Shown here piece by piece: positions 15,826-24,110 of a DNA stretch of 64,000 nucleotides. The position numbers were made by a program, and so were the translations under genes. Position 1 is the stretch's first letter; the number at the start of each line of letters is the position of its first letter. Below the pieces are notes generated by a model. That model had not been told where the DNA came from. It searched no databases and worked only from the letters and a program-made list of their open reading frames with translations. Source of the stretch: Deltaproteobacteria bacterium (GTDB lineage: Bacteria; Myxococcota; Kuafuiibacteriia; Kuafuiibacteriales; Kuafuiibacteriaceae); assembly GCA_020632995.1 (NCBI GenBank), contig JACKEN010000015.1, positions 62,001 to 126,000 on the forward strand, in the 5' to 3' direction.

Positions 15826-17411
15826 GGGACCCTCCTCACCACGACCCGGTCGATCCCCAGGCGGGTTCCTGCGTCGATCTCGGGCACGAAGCGCAATCGC
15901 AGTTGCGAGGTGCGGAGGCCCTCGGGGATCTGCACCTCCGCCCGGCCGGCCTGCCAGTCGAGGGCGGCCTGGCTCCCGAGCAGGAGCCCGTTCCGCCTGC
16001 GGTTGGCCGCGGGCAGGATGGCCTCCCCACCGCTGCTCAAGGTCCCGAGGGTCCACGAGCTGGGCATCTCGCAGGCGCCGCCGCACAGCTCCACCCGCAC
16101 CCCCTGGGGCGCGAGGGGCCAGGTGCTCGGATCCTGGCCCTGGATCCCCGGCCGGTAGGACTCCCCCACGTTGAAGGGGACGTGGTCGAGCTGGAGGACG
16201 ACCTTCCCGGTGACGCCGGAGAGGTTGATCTCGGGCGACACCGCGGCCTGCTCGAGGTCGGTGAGCTCCGACCGATCGAACGCCACCGCGGTCTCGAAGC
16301 ACCCGTCCGACCCCTGGGCCTCGCACTGGGCCACGAGGGCCAAGGTGGTGGCCGAGCCGGGGTCGCTGAGCAAGGCAGCCTGCGCCGCGCTGCACGCCTC
16401 GCACGCGTCGCAGCTCGCGAACTGACAGTTCTGTTGCTGGCAGCTGACGCACTCCGCCCCGGTCGGGTCGGTGGCGCAGACCCCGCACTGGCTCACCCGG
16501 CACGCCTCCCGCTCGGTCTCACAGGTGGGGCAGTTCGAGCAGGTCCGCTCCGCCGCGCTCTGCTCGCATGAGGTCAGGCCGGGCCCGAGCCGGGCCGGGT
16601 CCGCCGCCGGGCAGGCCGCGCACTGCTGGCAGACCGCGTCACAGCGGGCGGGGGCGCTCGGGCACGACGTGGGGTTCGGGCGATCACCGGGGCAGTAGTC
16701 CCGGGTCGCGGTGTCATCCCCGCTCGCGAGGATGCACGGGCACTCGGCGAGGTCCACCGCCCCGGCGTCCGCGGGCTGGAAGATGCAGGCCAGGCAGCAG
16801 GCGCAGGCCCGGCAGGTGAAGCCGCTCTTCGCGGTGCCCTTGGGCTGGGTGGGCTGGCGCTCGAGGGCGAGGAAGCGCTCCCCCTCGGCCGCCACCCCGG
16901 CGCAGTTCTCGTCGCCCAGGGTGCAGCCCCGCAGGCCCTTGTAGGCCACCTTGGTCCGCGGGTTCTTGAGCTCGGTGGGCAGGTCGTTCCAGCCCAGGAG
17001 CTCGAGGTTCACGAAGCTCGAGCCCTCGGCCGCCTCGAAGCCCTCCGAGAAGAAGACGCAGCGGCCCTCCACGCAGGACTCCCCGGCCCCGCAGGCCACG
17101 TCGGGGCAGCCCAGCACGCAGACCTGGCCCTCGCAGATCGCGGCGGGCGGGTTCGCGGACAGGGCCACGCACTCCGGCGACTCGTCGTCACCCAGGCTCG
17201 GCGGCACACACTCGCCGTCGGTGCGGCAGGGCTTCTGGCAGCGGCCGTCCAGGCAGGTGAGCCCCTGGTAGCCCTTGTCCGCGCAGTCCTGGCTGAGGTT
17301 GCACTCGGTGTCCGAGGTGACCGCCCGGGACGCGCACTCCGGGTCCCCCGAGCACCCCTGGGCGGCCAGCGCCCCCGCCAAAGCGGCCAGGAGGCCGACA
17401 CGCGCTCTCAT
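15822..17411 (-). CDS. Cysteine-rich lipoprotein (about 47 Cys), first gene of the lipoprotein operon
   Basis: This is a 529-residue lipoprotein (MRARVGLLAALAGALAAQGC). By eye it holds about 47 cysteines. The N-terminal 120 residues have short C-x(4-8)-C units (CLDGRCQKPC, CGAGESCVEGRC). A middle region, about 190-370, is denser, with CRACACCLAC, CDAVCQQCAACP, CSNCPTC and CDACEACSAAQ. The C-terminal 150 residues have few Cys and look like a beta-sandwich of the carbohydrate- or protein-binding type (VVLQLDHVPFN, LRLRFVPEIDAGTRLGIDRVVVRRV). A disulphide-stabilised surface protein is likely, though a metal-binding role is possible. A TAGCGT box six bases before the ATG may be a -10. Confidence 0.75.
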   Translation of the reverse strand: MRARVGLLAALAGALAAQGCSGDPECASRAVTSDTECNLSQDCADKGYQGLTCLDGRCQKPCRTDGECVPPSLGDDESPECVALSANPPAAICEGQVCVLGCPDVACGAGESCVEGRCVFFSEGFEAAEGSSFVNLELLGWNDLPTELKNPRTKVAYKGLRGCTLGDENCAGVAAEGERFLALERQPTQPKGTAKSGFTCRACACCLACIFQPADAGAVDLAECPCILASGDDTATRDYCPGDRPNPTSCPSAPARCDAVCQQCAACPAADPARLGPGLTSCEQSAAERTCSNCPTCETEREACRVSQCGVCATDPTGAECVSCQQQNCQFASCDACEACSAAQAALLSDPGSATTLALVAQCEAQGSDGCFETAVAFDRSELTDLEQAAVSPEINLSGVTGKVVLQLDHVPFNVGESYRPGIQGQDPSTWPLAPQGVRVELCGGACEMPSSWTLGTLSSGGEAILPAANRRRNGLLLGSQAALDWQAGRAEVQIPEGLRTSQLRLRFVPEIDAGTRLGIDRVVVRRVP

Positions 17412-17429
17412 GCGAAGACGCTAGCACGG

Positions 17430-18449
17430 TCAGGACATGAGCTGCAGTACCAGCCGCTCCATGGCCCGGGTGGACTCCAGGCGCCCGCCCTTGAGCGCCC
17501 GATCCGCCGCGGTGATCGCGCCGAGGGCGTCCGAGAGGCCGCGCCCGGAGTAGCCCTTCGCCTGCCGGATGAGCTTGTCGACCGCGAAGGGGGGCACCCC
17601 CACCAGCTTCCCGAGGGCGTCCCGGGGCACCCCCGCCGCCTGGGCCGCCCGGGTCTTCATCAGGTTCCGGTAGTGCCGGGCCACCAGGGCCAGGAGCTGG
17701 AGCGGGTGCGCCTGCTCGTTGGAGAGCATCGCGTGCAGGCCGGCGAGGGCCGCCGCCTTGTCCTTGGCCCCGATCGCGTCGACCAGCTGGAAGATGTTCT
17801 CCTCCCGGGTCACCGTGATGAGGCTGGCCACGTCCGCCGCGGTGATCGGCCGCCCGCTGCCCGGGCCCACGTAGAGCGAGAGCACCTCGAGGGCCTGGGC
17901 CGCGCCCGAGACGTCGGTGCCGAGGGCGTCCACCAGCGCGCGCACCGCCCCGGACTCCACCTTCAACCCCATCGCGTCGGCCCGGGCCCGCACCGCGTCG
18001 GGCATCTCGCGCAGGGTCGGGCGCGCGTAGCGCACCGCCGCGCCCGCCTTCTCGAGGGCCTTGTAGAGCTTGGTGCGGGCGTCGAAGTTCCCCCCCGCCA
18101 CCAGGACCAGCACGGTGGTGGGGGACGGGCTCTCGAGGTAGCTGAGGAGCTCCTGGGCCCCCTCCGGGTCGATGTGCTCGGCCTCGGTGACCAGCACCAT
18201 CCGCCGCTGGGCGAAGGCAGGCAGGGTCTGGGCCGCTTCCATGATGCGCGCCAGCTTGGCCTCGCGCGCGTTGAAGGCGTCGAAGTTGAAGTCGGCGGCG
18301 TGGACCGGCACCGCGGCCGCCTTCAGGGCCGCCACCGCCTCGTCGACCATCAGGCGCTCGTCGCCGTCGAGGGCGTAGACCGGCCCCGGCGGGCCGTGGC
18401 GCAGGGCCTCCCGGGGGTCGGCGGCGCTGGGCTTCTTCTTGGCCGCCAT
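17430..18449 (-). CDS. holA: DNA polymerase III delta subunit HolA
   Basis: Delta subunit of the clamp loader, which opens the sliding clamp for loading onto DNA. The 339-residue product has PVYALDGDERLMVDEAVAALK at the start of the AAA+-like fold and VLVLVAGGNFDARTKLYKALEKAGA in its expected place. The C-terminal helical collar contains HPLQLLALVARHYRNLMKTRA. It begins 7 bases after the mreB stop, so the two are probably cotranscribed. The start ATG at 18449 gives a Lys-rich N-terminus common in this family. Confidence 0.93.
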   Translation of the reverse strand: MAAKKKPSAADPREALRHGPPGPVYALDGDERLMVDEAVAALKAAAVPVHAADFNFDAFNAREAKLARIMEAAQTLPAFAQRRMVLVTEAEHIDPEGAQELLSYLESPSPTTVLVLVAGGNFDARTKLYKALEKAGAAVRYARPTLREMPDAVRARADAMGLKVESGAVRALVDALGTDVSGAAQALEVLSLYVGPGSGRPITAADVASLITVTREENIFQLVDAIGAKDKAAALAGLHAMLSNEQAHPLQLLALVARHYRNLMKTRAAQAAGVPRDALGKLVGVPPFAVDKLIRQAKGYSGRGLSDALGAITAADRALKGGRLESTRAMERLVLQLMS

Positions 18450-18456
18450 CAGGCCC

Positions 18457-19479
18457 TCAGAACAGGAGGCCCCGGTACTTCTCGAGGTCCTCGAGCACGA
18501 TGCCCACCCCGTTCACCACCGCGAGGAGGGCGTCCTCGGCCACGATGGCGGGGATGCCGGTCTCCTCGCGCAGGACGAGGTCGAGCCCGGTGAGGTTCGC
18601 GCCGCCGCCCACCAGCACCAGGCCGCGCTCGGCGAGGTCGGCCGAGAGCTCCGGCGGGGTCCGCTCGAGCACCGAGCGGCAGGCCTCGACCATGACCTGC
18701 ACGGTGTCGGCGAGGGCCTCCCGCACGTCGTCGCCGGTGATGGTGATCGAGCGCGGCACCCCGGAGATCAGGTCGCGGCCCTTCAGCTCCATCGAGCCGG
18801 TGGACACGCTCGGGTGCGCGTTGCCGATCTTCATCTTCACCTGCTCCGCGGTGCGCTCGCCGATGAGGATGTTGGAGCGGCGGCGGACGTACTGGATGAT
18901 CGCCTCGTCCATCTTGTCGCCCGCCACCTTGAGGGTCCGGTAGGTCACCAGGCCGCCGAGGGAGATCACCGCGATGTCGGTGGTGCCGCCGCCGATGTCG
19001 ATGATCATCGAGCCCCGCGCGTCGAGCACCGGGAGCCCGGCGCCGACCGCCGCCGCCATCGGCTGCTCGATGAGGAGCACCTCGCGCACGCCGGCCCCCA
19101 TCGCGGCCTCGCGCACCGCCTTGGTCTCGACGTCGGTGATGCCGGCGGGGATGGAGATGACGAGGCGGGATCTGATCAGGTGGTTCCGCTTGTGGGCCTT
19201 CCTGATGAAGTACTTGAGCATCGCCTCGGTGACCGCGAAGTCGGCGATGACGCCCTCGCGCATCGGGCGGATGGCCTCGATCGTGCCCGGGGTCTTGCCG
19301 AGCATCTCCTTGGCCTCGTGGCCCACCGCCACGACCTTGCGGTTCGACGACTTCGAGATGGCCACCACCGAGGGCTCGTCCAGCACAAGGCCCCGGTTGC
19401 GCACGTGCACCAGGGTGTTGGCGGTCCCCAGGTCGATGGCGATGTCCTGGGAGAACATCCCAAACAGGCCGTCGAACAC
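18457..19479 (-). CDS. mreB: Rod shape-determining protein MreB
   Basis: Bacterial actin that polymerises under the inner membrane and directs lateral cell-wall synthesis. The 340-residue product has the phosphate-1 loop DIAIDLGTANTLVHV, the phosphate-2 segment MIIDIGGGTTDIAVISLGG and the adenosine motif LVLVGGGANLTGLD. The GTG at 19479 is chosen because MreB proteins start MFDGLFGMFS, which forms the amphipathic membrane-binding helix. The partner genes mreC and mreD are not adjacent. It lies between the TerB-like gene and holA on the same strand. Confidence 0.97.
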   Translation of the reverse strand: MFDGLFGMFSQDIAIDLGTANTLVHVRNRGLVLDEPSVVAISKSSNRKVVAVGHEAKEMLGKTPGTIEAIRPMREGVIADFAVTEAMLKYFIRKAHKRNHLIRSRLVISIPAGITDVETKAVREAAMGAGVREVLLIEQPMAAAVGAGLPVLDARGSMIIDIGGGTTDIAVISLGGLVTYRTLKVAGDKMDEAIIQYVRRRSNILIGERTAEQVKMKIGNAHPSVSTGSMELKGRDLISGVPRSITITGDDVREALADTVQVMVEACRSVLERTPPELSADLAERGLVLVGGGANLTGLDLVLREETGIPAIVAEDALLAVVNGVGIVLEDLEKYRGLLF

Positions 19480-19520
19480 GATGGGAGGCGGTAGCAGGTT
19501 TTTCGAGGCGGGGCGAGACC

Positions 19521-19976
19521 TCAGTGGGGATCGAGGCGCTTACGGACCTCTTTGAGGGCGTCCAGGTTCTGGATGTGGGCGAGCGAGGAGAGCAAGTACT
19601 CTTTCGTCGCCTCGTGCAGGTTGTCGAGCTCCTCCTTGGACAGGCCGAGGGCGGCGCCGTACTCGCGGATGAGGTCGTCCTCGACCACCGCGTACTGCCC
19701 GTCCGCGAAGGCGAGCAGGATGAGGCTCTTGATGAAGAGCTGCTTGGCCTCTGGGGTGTCGAACAGGGGCTTGGCGTCGTCCACGCTGAAGGCGCCGCCC
19801 GCGATGTCCTCGAGGCGGGGATCGCCCTTCCTCGCGCACGACTCGTAGAACTCGCGGATGAGGGCCATCTCGTTGTCGTGGACCCCGTCCACCCTGGCCA
19901 CCGCGAAGAGCGCGTGGGTGAGCACCTTCACCTGCTCGAAGGAGAGATCCTGGGGGCTGAAGAACTCCAATCGCAT
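19521..19976 (-). CDS. TerB-like domain protein
   Basis: This is a 151-residue all-helical cytosolic protein resembling the TerB/DjlA-N fold. It has paired acidic helices with ALFAVARVDGVHDNEMALIREFYESC and ILLAFADGQYAVVEDDLIREYGAALGL, the two D-G repeats typical of the fold. TerB-like proteins often bind metals or membranes in stress responses; no tellurite-resistance neighbours are present, so that role should not be assumed. The ATG at 19976 begins MRLEFFSPQDLSFEQ. It ends 41 bases before mreB on the same strand. Confidence 0.75.
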   Translation of the reverse strand: MRLEFFSPQDLSFEQVKVLTHALFAVARVDGVHDNEMALIREFYESCARKGDPRLEDIAGGAFSVDDAKPLFDTPEAKQLFIKSLILLAFADGQYAVVEDDLIREYGAALGLSKEELDNLHEATKEYLLSSLAHIQNLDALKEVRKRLDPH

Positions 19977-20039
19977 CGCGGGTCTTCTAACCACGGACGG
20001 ACCCGGCGACAAGCCTGGGCGAGCAAAGGGGGCGCCCCC

Positions 20040-21083
20040 TCACTGGGCGGGGTACTGGATGCCCCAGGACGCCCGGAAGGTCACCGGGAAGGACTGGCCG
20101 GCCCTGGACCCGGTCACCGTCACCTCCTGGTCGTGGCGGACCTCGAGGACCAGGGGCCGGGTGGGGGCCTCGGCCAGGAACGCGGACACCGCACCGGCCG
20201 GGAGCTGATACTGCCCGGTGTCGGGGGACGTGCAGGTCAGCACCACCTCGCGATCGACGTCCGCCACCTCGGTCGTGACCCGAGCGTTCAGGCTGCCGCT
20301 CGGGACCCAGTAGAGGGTGGTGCTGGCAGCGAGGTAGAACGTGCTGCCGAGGGGCGGCGAGATCTCGAGCACCGCGGGCGGCGCCTCCACCGCCAGGCTC
20401 ACGGTGTCCACCGAGTCCGCGGAGCCGTCGCTGTAGATGCTCACCCGCGCCACCCCGGCCTCGGTGTAGATGCGCTCCACCGGGTCGGCCAGCGGCTCGA
20501 AGCGGCCGTCCCCGACCGGGAGGAGGGCGAACGAGGCGTTGAGCTGGGGCCCCGGGACCACGACCATGTCGCGGGCCACCAGCCCGGTGGGGGCGCCGCT
20601 GACGAGGCGCTTGACCCGGAGCACGCACGGGTTGCCGGCCGCGTCGGGGTAGCTGGCCTCACTCACGCTGTACTGGGCGCTCGACTCGTCCACGAGCAGG
20701 CCGTAGGCGTGGTACACGCTGCCCTGGTCGGTGCTCAGCTCCCCCGCCCAGACGAACCCGTAGACGGTCGGGCTGGGGGTGGGCCCACCGTCGACGCCCG
20801 CGCCGGCGTCGCCCGCGTCCAGGCCCACGCCGCCGTCGGCGAACCCGGCGTCCCCCGCGTCGACGACGCCCACGTCCCTGGTCCCTGAGTCCGGGTTGAC
20901 CGGAATGACGGTGTAGCCAGCGTCGGGCGCGGGCTTGTTGCGGCCGTCCCCGCCGCCGCTGGGCTGAACGCACGCGTTCTTCGTGCACTCGAAGCCCGTG
21001 GCGCAGTCGCCGTCGTTCTCACACTCGGGCGCACACCCCACGGCGAACACGACCGGGACCAGGGCCCACCACCACTGTCTCAT
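20040..21083 (-). CDS. Lipoprotein with Asp/Ala/Gly-rich linker, function unknown
   Basis: This is a 347-residue exported protein. The ATG at 21083 opens MRQWWWALVPVVFAVGC, a lipoprotein signal with lipobox AVGC. A small disulphide-type unit, CENDGDCATGFECTKNAC, follows. Then comes a low-complexity stretch of DAGDAG and DGG repeats (about residues 50-95). The C-terminal 240 residues are beta-rich and unrecognised. An ATG at 21104 would add seven residues before the signal peptide and is less likely. It is divergent from the nucleotidase gene, with 58 bases between starts. Confidence 0.72.
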   Translation of the reverse strand: MRQWWWALVPVVFAVGCAPECENDGDCATGFECTKNACVQPSGGGDGRNKPAPDAGYTVIPVNPDSGTRDVGVVDAGDAGFADGGVGLDAGDAGAGVDGGPTPSPTVYGFVWAGELSTDQGSVYHAYGLLVDESSAQYSVSEASYPDAAGNPCVLRVKRLVSGAPTGLVARDMVVVPGPQLNASFALLPVGDGRFEPLADPVERIYTEAGVARVSIYSDGSADSVDTVSLAVEAPPAVLEISPPLGSTFYLAASTTLYWVPSGSLNARVTTEVADVDREVVLTCTSPDTGQYQLPAGAVSAFLAEAPTRPLVLEVRHDQEVTVTGSRAGQSFPVTFRASWGIQYPAQ

Positions 21084-21141
21084 GGCGACATCATGCCCAT
21101 TCATGGCCGACGCCGCCATCCCAGCATACAATGGTCGGTCC

Positions 21142-22689
21142 ATGCACGACGGCCCCTCCGAGCTGCCCCCCCACACCGCCGGGGCCCCCAGCCACGACGC
21201 GCTGGCCACCGCCGACCTCGAGGCTCGGGTGGAGCTGGACATCGAGGCCACCGCCCTCGACCCCACCCGGCGCATCTTCGTGAACCGGAACCTCCGCCTC
21301 GAGCAGATCCGCCAGATCGGCTTCGACATGGACTACACCCTCGCGCCCTACGTGAAGCGGAACCTGGAGGCCCTCTCCTTCCAGCTCACCGCGGAGCGCA
21401 TGGTGAAGGTCCTCGGCTACCCCGAGGACATCCTGAACCTGCCCTACGACAAGTCGTTCGTGGTGCGCGGGCTGGTGGTCGACAAGCGCTTCGGCAACAT
21501 CTTCAAGATGGACAGCCACGGCCACGTGGGCCGCGTCTACCACGGGCGCGACAAGCTCTCGAAGGAGGAGCGGCGCGCCCTGTACCGCAGCGCGAAGGTC
21601 CGGCTCGCCGCCACCCGCTACCACTGGGTGGACACCCTCTTCGCCCTCCCCGAGGCCGCCCTCTTCGCCGAGATCATCGAGCTGTACGAGAAGGTCCTGA
21701 AGGTGAAGAAGATGGCCTACTGGAAGCTCTTCGACGACATCCGGTCGTCGATCGACCTGTGCCACCGGGACGGCTCCCTCAAGGCGATCATCAAGGCCGA
21801 CATGCCCCGCTACATCGAGGCGGATCCGGAGCTGCCCCAGACCCTCCACAAGCTCCGGAGCGCGGGGAAGCGCCTGTTCGTCCTCACCAACTCCGAGTGG
21901 GACTACACCGACGCGGTGATGTCCTACATGCTGGACGGGCGCCTGGCCGAGTACCCCAGCTGGCGGAACTACTTCGACCTGATCCTGGTCGGGGCCCAGA
22001 AGCCCCGCTTCTTCCGGGAGCACCACACCTTCGACCGCGTCGATCCCCACACCGGCAAGGTGGTGGCGACCGAGGTCACCCGGCTCGAGCACCGCGGGGT
22101 CTATCGGGGCGGGAGCATCAAGGAGCTCGAGCGCCTCTCCCCGCCGTCGGGCGACCAGGTCCTCTACGTGGGCGACCACATCTACGGCGACATCATCCGC
22201 TCCAAGCGGGACTCGCTGTGGCGGACGCTCCTGATCCTCGAGGAGCTCGAGGGCGAGCTGCACCTGGCCCAGGACATGCGGCGCACCCAGGCGGATCTGG
22301 AGGCCCTCGAGGAGCACCGGGGCCTCCTCGACCACGACATCGTGGCCCTGAAGCTGAAGCTGCAGGCGGTGGAGACCTCGCTCGAGGCCCACCCGGGCGC
22401 GGAGCGGGTCCACGAGGCCCGGCGGGCCCTCCGCCAGCTCCTGGATCGCAAGCGCCGCAACCTGCGCGCGGTCGTGCAGCGTCGGGACTTCCTCAGCCAG
22501 CAGGTGGATCGGGCCTACAACCCGTACTGGGGCAGCACCTTCAAGGAGGGCTCGGACCTGTCGCGCTTCGGGGAGCAGGTGGAGGACTACGCGTGCCTCT
22601 ACACCAGCCGGGTCTCGAACCTGTTGAGCTACTCGCCCACCCAGTACTTCAGGGCGCCCCGGCACTGGATGGCCCACGAGAAGGCCTAG
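21142..22689 (+). CDS. HAD-superfamily 5'-nucleotidase (cN-II-like, purine nucleotide type)
   Basis: This is a 515-residue cytosolic phosphatase of the HAD 5'-nucleotidase group related to IMP/GMP-specific cN-II. HAD motif I is DMDYT with catalytic Asp at residues 62 and 64. Motif II lies in LFVLTNSEWDYTD and motif IV in VLYVGDHIYGDI. The C-terminal 130 residues contain a helical or coiled-coil segment (DMRRTQADLEALEEHRG, LRQLLDRKRRNLRAVVQRRD). Expected substrates are purine 5'-monophosphates. The ATG at 21142 lies nine bases after TACAAT, a good -10 box, so the leader is very short. Confidence 0.88.
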   Translation: MHDGPSELPPHTAGAPSHDALATADLEARVELDIEATALDPTRRIFVNRNLRLEQIRQIGFDMDYTLAPYVKRNLEALSFQLTAERMVKVLGYPEDILNLPYDKSFVVRGLVVDKRFGNIFKMDSHGHVGRVYHGRDKLSKEERRALYRSAKVRLAATRYHWVDTLFALPEAALFAEIIELYEKVLKVKKMAYWKLFDDIRSSIDLCHRDGSLKAIIKADMPRYIEADPELPQTLHKLRSAGKRLFVLTNSEWDYTDAVMSYMLDGRLAEYPSWRNYFDLILVGAQKPRFFREHHTFDRVDPHTGKVVATEVTRLEHRGVYRGGSIKELERLSPPSGDQVLYVGDHIYGDIIRSKRDSLWRTLLILEELEGELHLAQDMRRTQADLEALEEHRGLLDHDIVALKLKLQAVETSLEAHPGAERVHEARRALRQLLDRKRRNLRAVVQRRDFLSQQVDRAYNPYWGSTFKEGSDLSRFGEQVEDYACLYTSRVSNLLSYSPTQYFRAPRHWMAHEKA

Positions 22690-22698
22690 GCAGCCCCC

Positions 22699-22739
22699 AA
22701 AAAACGAAGGGCGCAGTGCCTCTCGGCGCTGCGCCCTCG
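22699..22739 (-). terminator. Rho-independent terminator after tRNA-Leu
   Basis: On the minus strand an inverted repeat with arms containing GGGCGCAG and CTGCGCCC (22709-22716 and 22729-22736), extended by flanking CGA/TCG pairs, is followed by a run of six T (22699-22704). It lies directly after the 3' end of the tRNA and closes the gap-pgk-tpiA-secG-tRNA operon. The hairpin could also stop transcripts of the convergent nucleotidase gene. Confidence 0.82.
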
Positions 22740-22745
22740 TCGTTG

Positions 22746-22827
22746 TGCGGTGAGGGAGACTCGAACTCCCACGCCTTTCGGCACCACCCCCTCAAGATGG
22801 CGTGTCTACCAATTTCACCACCACCGC
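22746..22827 (-). tRNA. tRNA-Leu (anticodon GAG)
   Basis: The minus strand folds into a cloverleaf of 82 bases. Acceptor strands are GCGGTGG and TCACCGC, and the T-loop contains GTTCGAGTC. A long variable arm is present as expected for class II tRNAs. The anticodon stem CCATC/GGTGG encloses loop TTGAGGG, giving anticodon GAG. The discriminator is A and the next bases are CAA, so the 3' CCA is not encoded and must be added enzymatically. It follows secG as in many proteobacterial operons. Confidence 0.95.
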
Positions 22828-22878
22828 GTGGTCGGGCCGAGTCTGTTACTGGCCCGCAGAAGTCTCGTCAATTCTTTT

Positions 22879-23229
22879 TTACTCCGCCGTGGTGGCGGAG
22901 TCGGTGCCCGGCGCGGAGGACTGCTCGCCCGGCTCGCCCGCCCCCGGCGCACCCGTGGTCTGGGCCGCGTTGGTGACGGACTTCGGCACCACGGATCGGG
23001 ACTTGGACGAGATATAGGACAGCCCGAGGCTCGTGCACATGAAGATGATCGCGGACGCCGTGGTCATCCGGGTGAGGAAGGTGGACGCGCCGCGGCTACC
23101 GAACACCGTCCCGGAGCTCCCACCGCCGAACACCGCCGACACCCCGCCACCCTTGCCGCTCTGAAGCAGGATGATGGGCAGCAGGCCAATGCACACGATG
23201 ATGTGCACGATGTAGAGGACCGTCTCCAT
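22879..23229 (-). CDS. secG: Protein translocase subunit SecG
   Basis: Small accessory subunit of the SecYEG channel in the inner membrane. The 116-residue product has two hydrophobic helices (VLYIVHIIVCIGLLPIILLQ and MTTASAIIFMCTSLGLSYI). The conserved linker SGKGGGVSAVFGGGSSGTVFGSRGA lies between them. The C-terminal 35 residues are Ser/Thr/Gly/Glu-rich and probably disordered. It follows tpiA by 122 bases and precedes tRNA-Leu by 51 bases, a standard arrangement. Confidence 0.96.
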   Translation of the reverse strand: METVLYIVHIIVCIGLLPIILLQSGKGGGVSAVFGGGSSGTVFGSRGASTFLTRMTTASAIIFMCTSLGLSYISSKSRSVVPKSVTNAAQTTGAPGAGEPGEQSSAPGTDSATTAE

Positions 23230-23351
23230 GGGGGCCGGGTTGTCCTACGAGGCTGGGGAGAATGTAAAGCGAGAAAATGGTTCGTCCACGACCACGGCCG
23301 GAGGTGCAGCGCCCCGCGCCACGCTCTCTGGCCGTGGGCGCGGTATTCCCT

Positions 23352-24110
23352 CTACCTCGCCGCTCCGCAGATCGCGGCGAAGTCCTCGGCCTTCAGGGCC
23401 GCCCCGCCGATGAGGCCACCGTCGATGTCCCCCTGGGACAGCAGCTCCTTGGCGTTCTGGGGCTTCATCGAGCCGCCGTACTGGATCCGCATCCGGCCCG
23501 CCACCTCGGCCCCGTAGCGCTGGGTGAGCTGGGCGCGGAGGAACTCGTGGACCTCCTGGGCCTGATCCGGGGTCGCGGTGCGGCCCGTCCCGATCGCCCA
23601 GACCGGCTCGTACGCGATGACCTGCTCCGCCACCGCGTCGGGCTCGAGCGCCTCGAGGCCGGCCAGGAGCTGCCGCCCCACCACCTCGAGCGCCTTGCCC
23701 GCGTCCCGCTCCTCGAGCGTCTCGCCGATGCAGTAGATCGAGCGCAGCCCGCCCGCGTGGAGCGCGGCCAGCTTTTGGGCGCAGGCCGCGTCGGTCTCGC
23801 CGAAGTACTGCCGGCGCTCGCTGTGGCCCACGATCGCGTACTGGCAGCCCACGTCGGCCAGCATCGGCACCGAGATCTCACCGGTGTAGGCGCCCTTGGG
23901 CTCGAAGTGCACGTTCTGGGCGGCCAGCCGGACCTTGGTCCCGGCCACCCGCTTCGACACCGCGTGGAGCGCGGTATAGGGCGGCGCCACGCCGACCTCG
24001 ACCCCGTCCATGCTCGCCACCCGGGCGATGACGTCGTCCACCAGGGCCAGGGCCTCGGGGACCGTCATGTGCATCTTCCAGTTGCCGCAGATGAAGGGAA
24101 CTCGACTCAT
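23352..24110 (-). CDS. tpiA: Triosephosphate isomerase
   Basis: Interconverts glyceraldehyde-3-phosphate and dihydroxyacetone phosphate. The 252-residue TIM barrel has the substrate Lys in FICGNWKMH near residue 12. The electrophilic His is in IVGHSERR, the catalytic Glu in AYEPVWAIGTG, and the phosphate loop in IQYGGSMKPQN. The ATG at 24110 overlaps the pgk stop by one base (TGATG) and has GGAGG four bases upstream, which favours it over a GTG three bases earlier. It is part of the gap-pgk-tpiA-secG-tRNA operon. Confidence 0.97.
   Translation of the reverse strand: MSRVPFICGNWKMHMTVPEALALVDDVIARVASMDGVEVGVAPPYTALHAVSKRVAGTKVRLAAQNVHFEPKGAYTGEISVPMLADVGCQYAIVGHSERRQYFGETDAACAQKLAALHAGGLRSIYCIGETLEERDAGKALEVVGRQLLAGLEALEPDAVAEQVIAYEPVWAIGTGRTATPDQAQEVHEFLRAQLTQRYGAEVAGRMRIQYGGSMKPQNAKELLSQGDIDGGLIGGAALKAEDFAAICGAAR

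Noticed and set aside
19521..19976. Tellurite-resistance gene
   Set aside because: Only the TerB-like fold is present; no other ter genes are nearby, so resistance is not supported.
22691..22704. Run of C and A after the nucleotidase stop as a plus-strand signal
   Set aside because: It is better explained as the T-run of the minus-strand terminator following tRNA-Leu.
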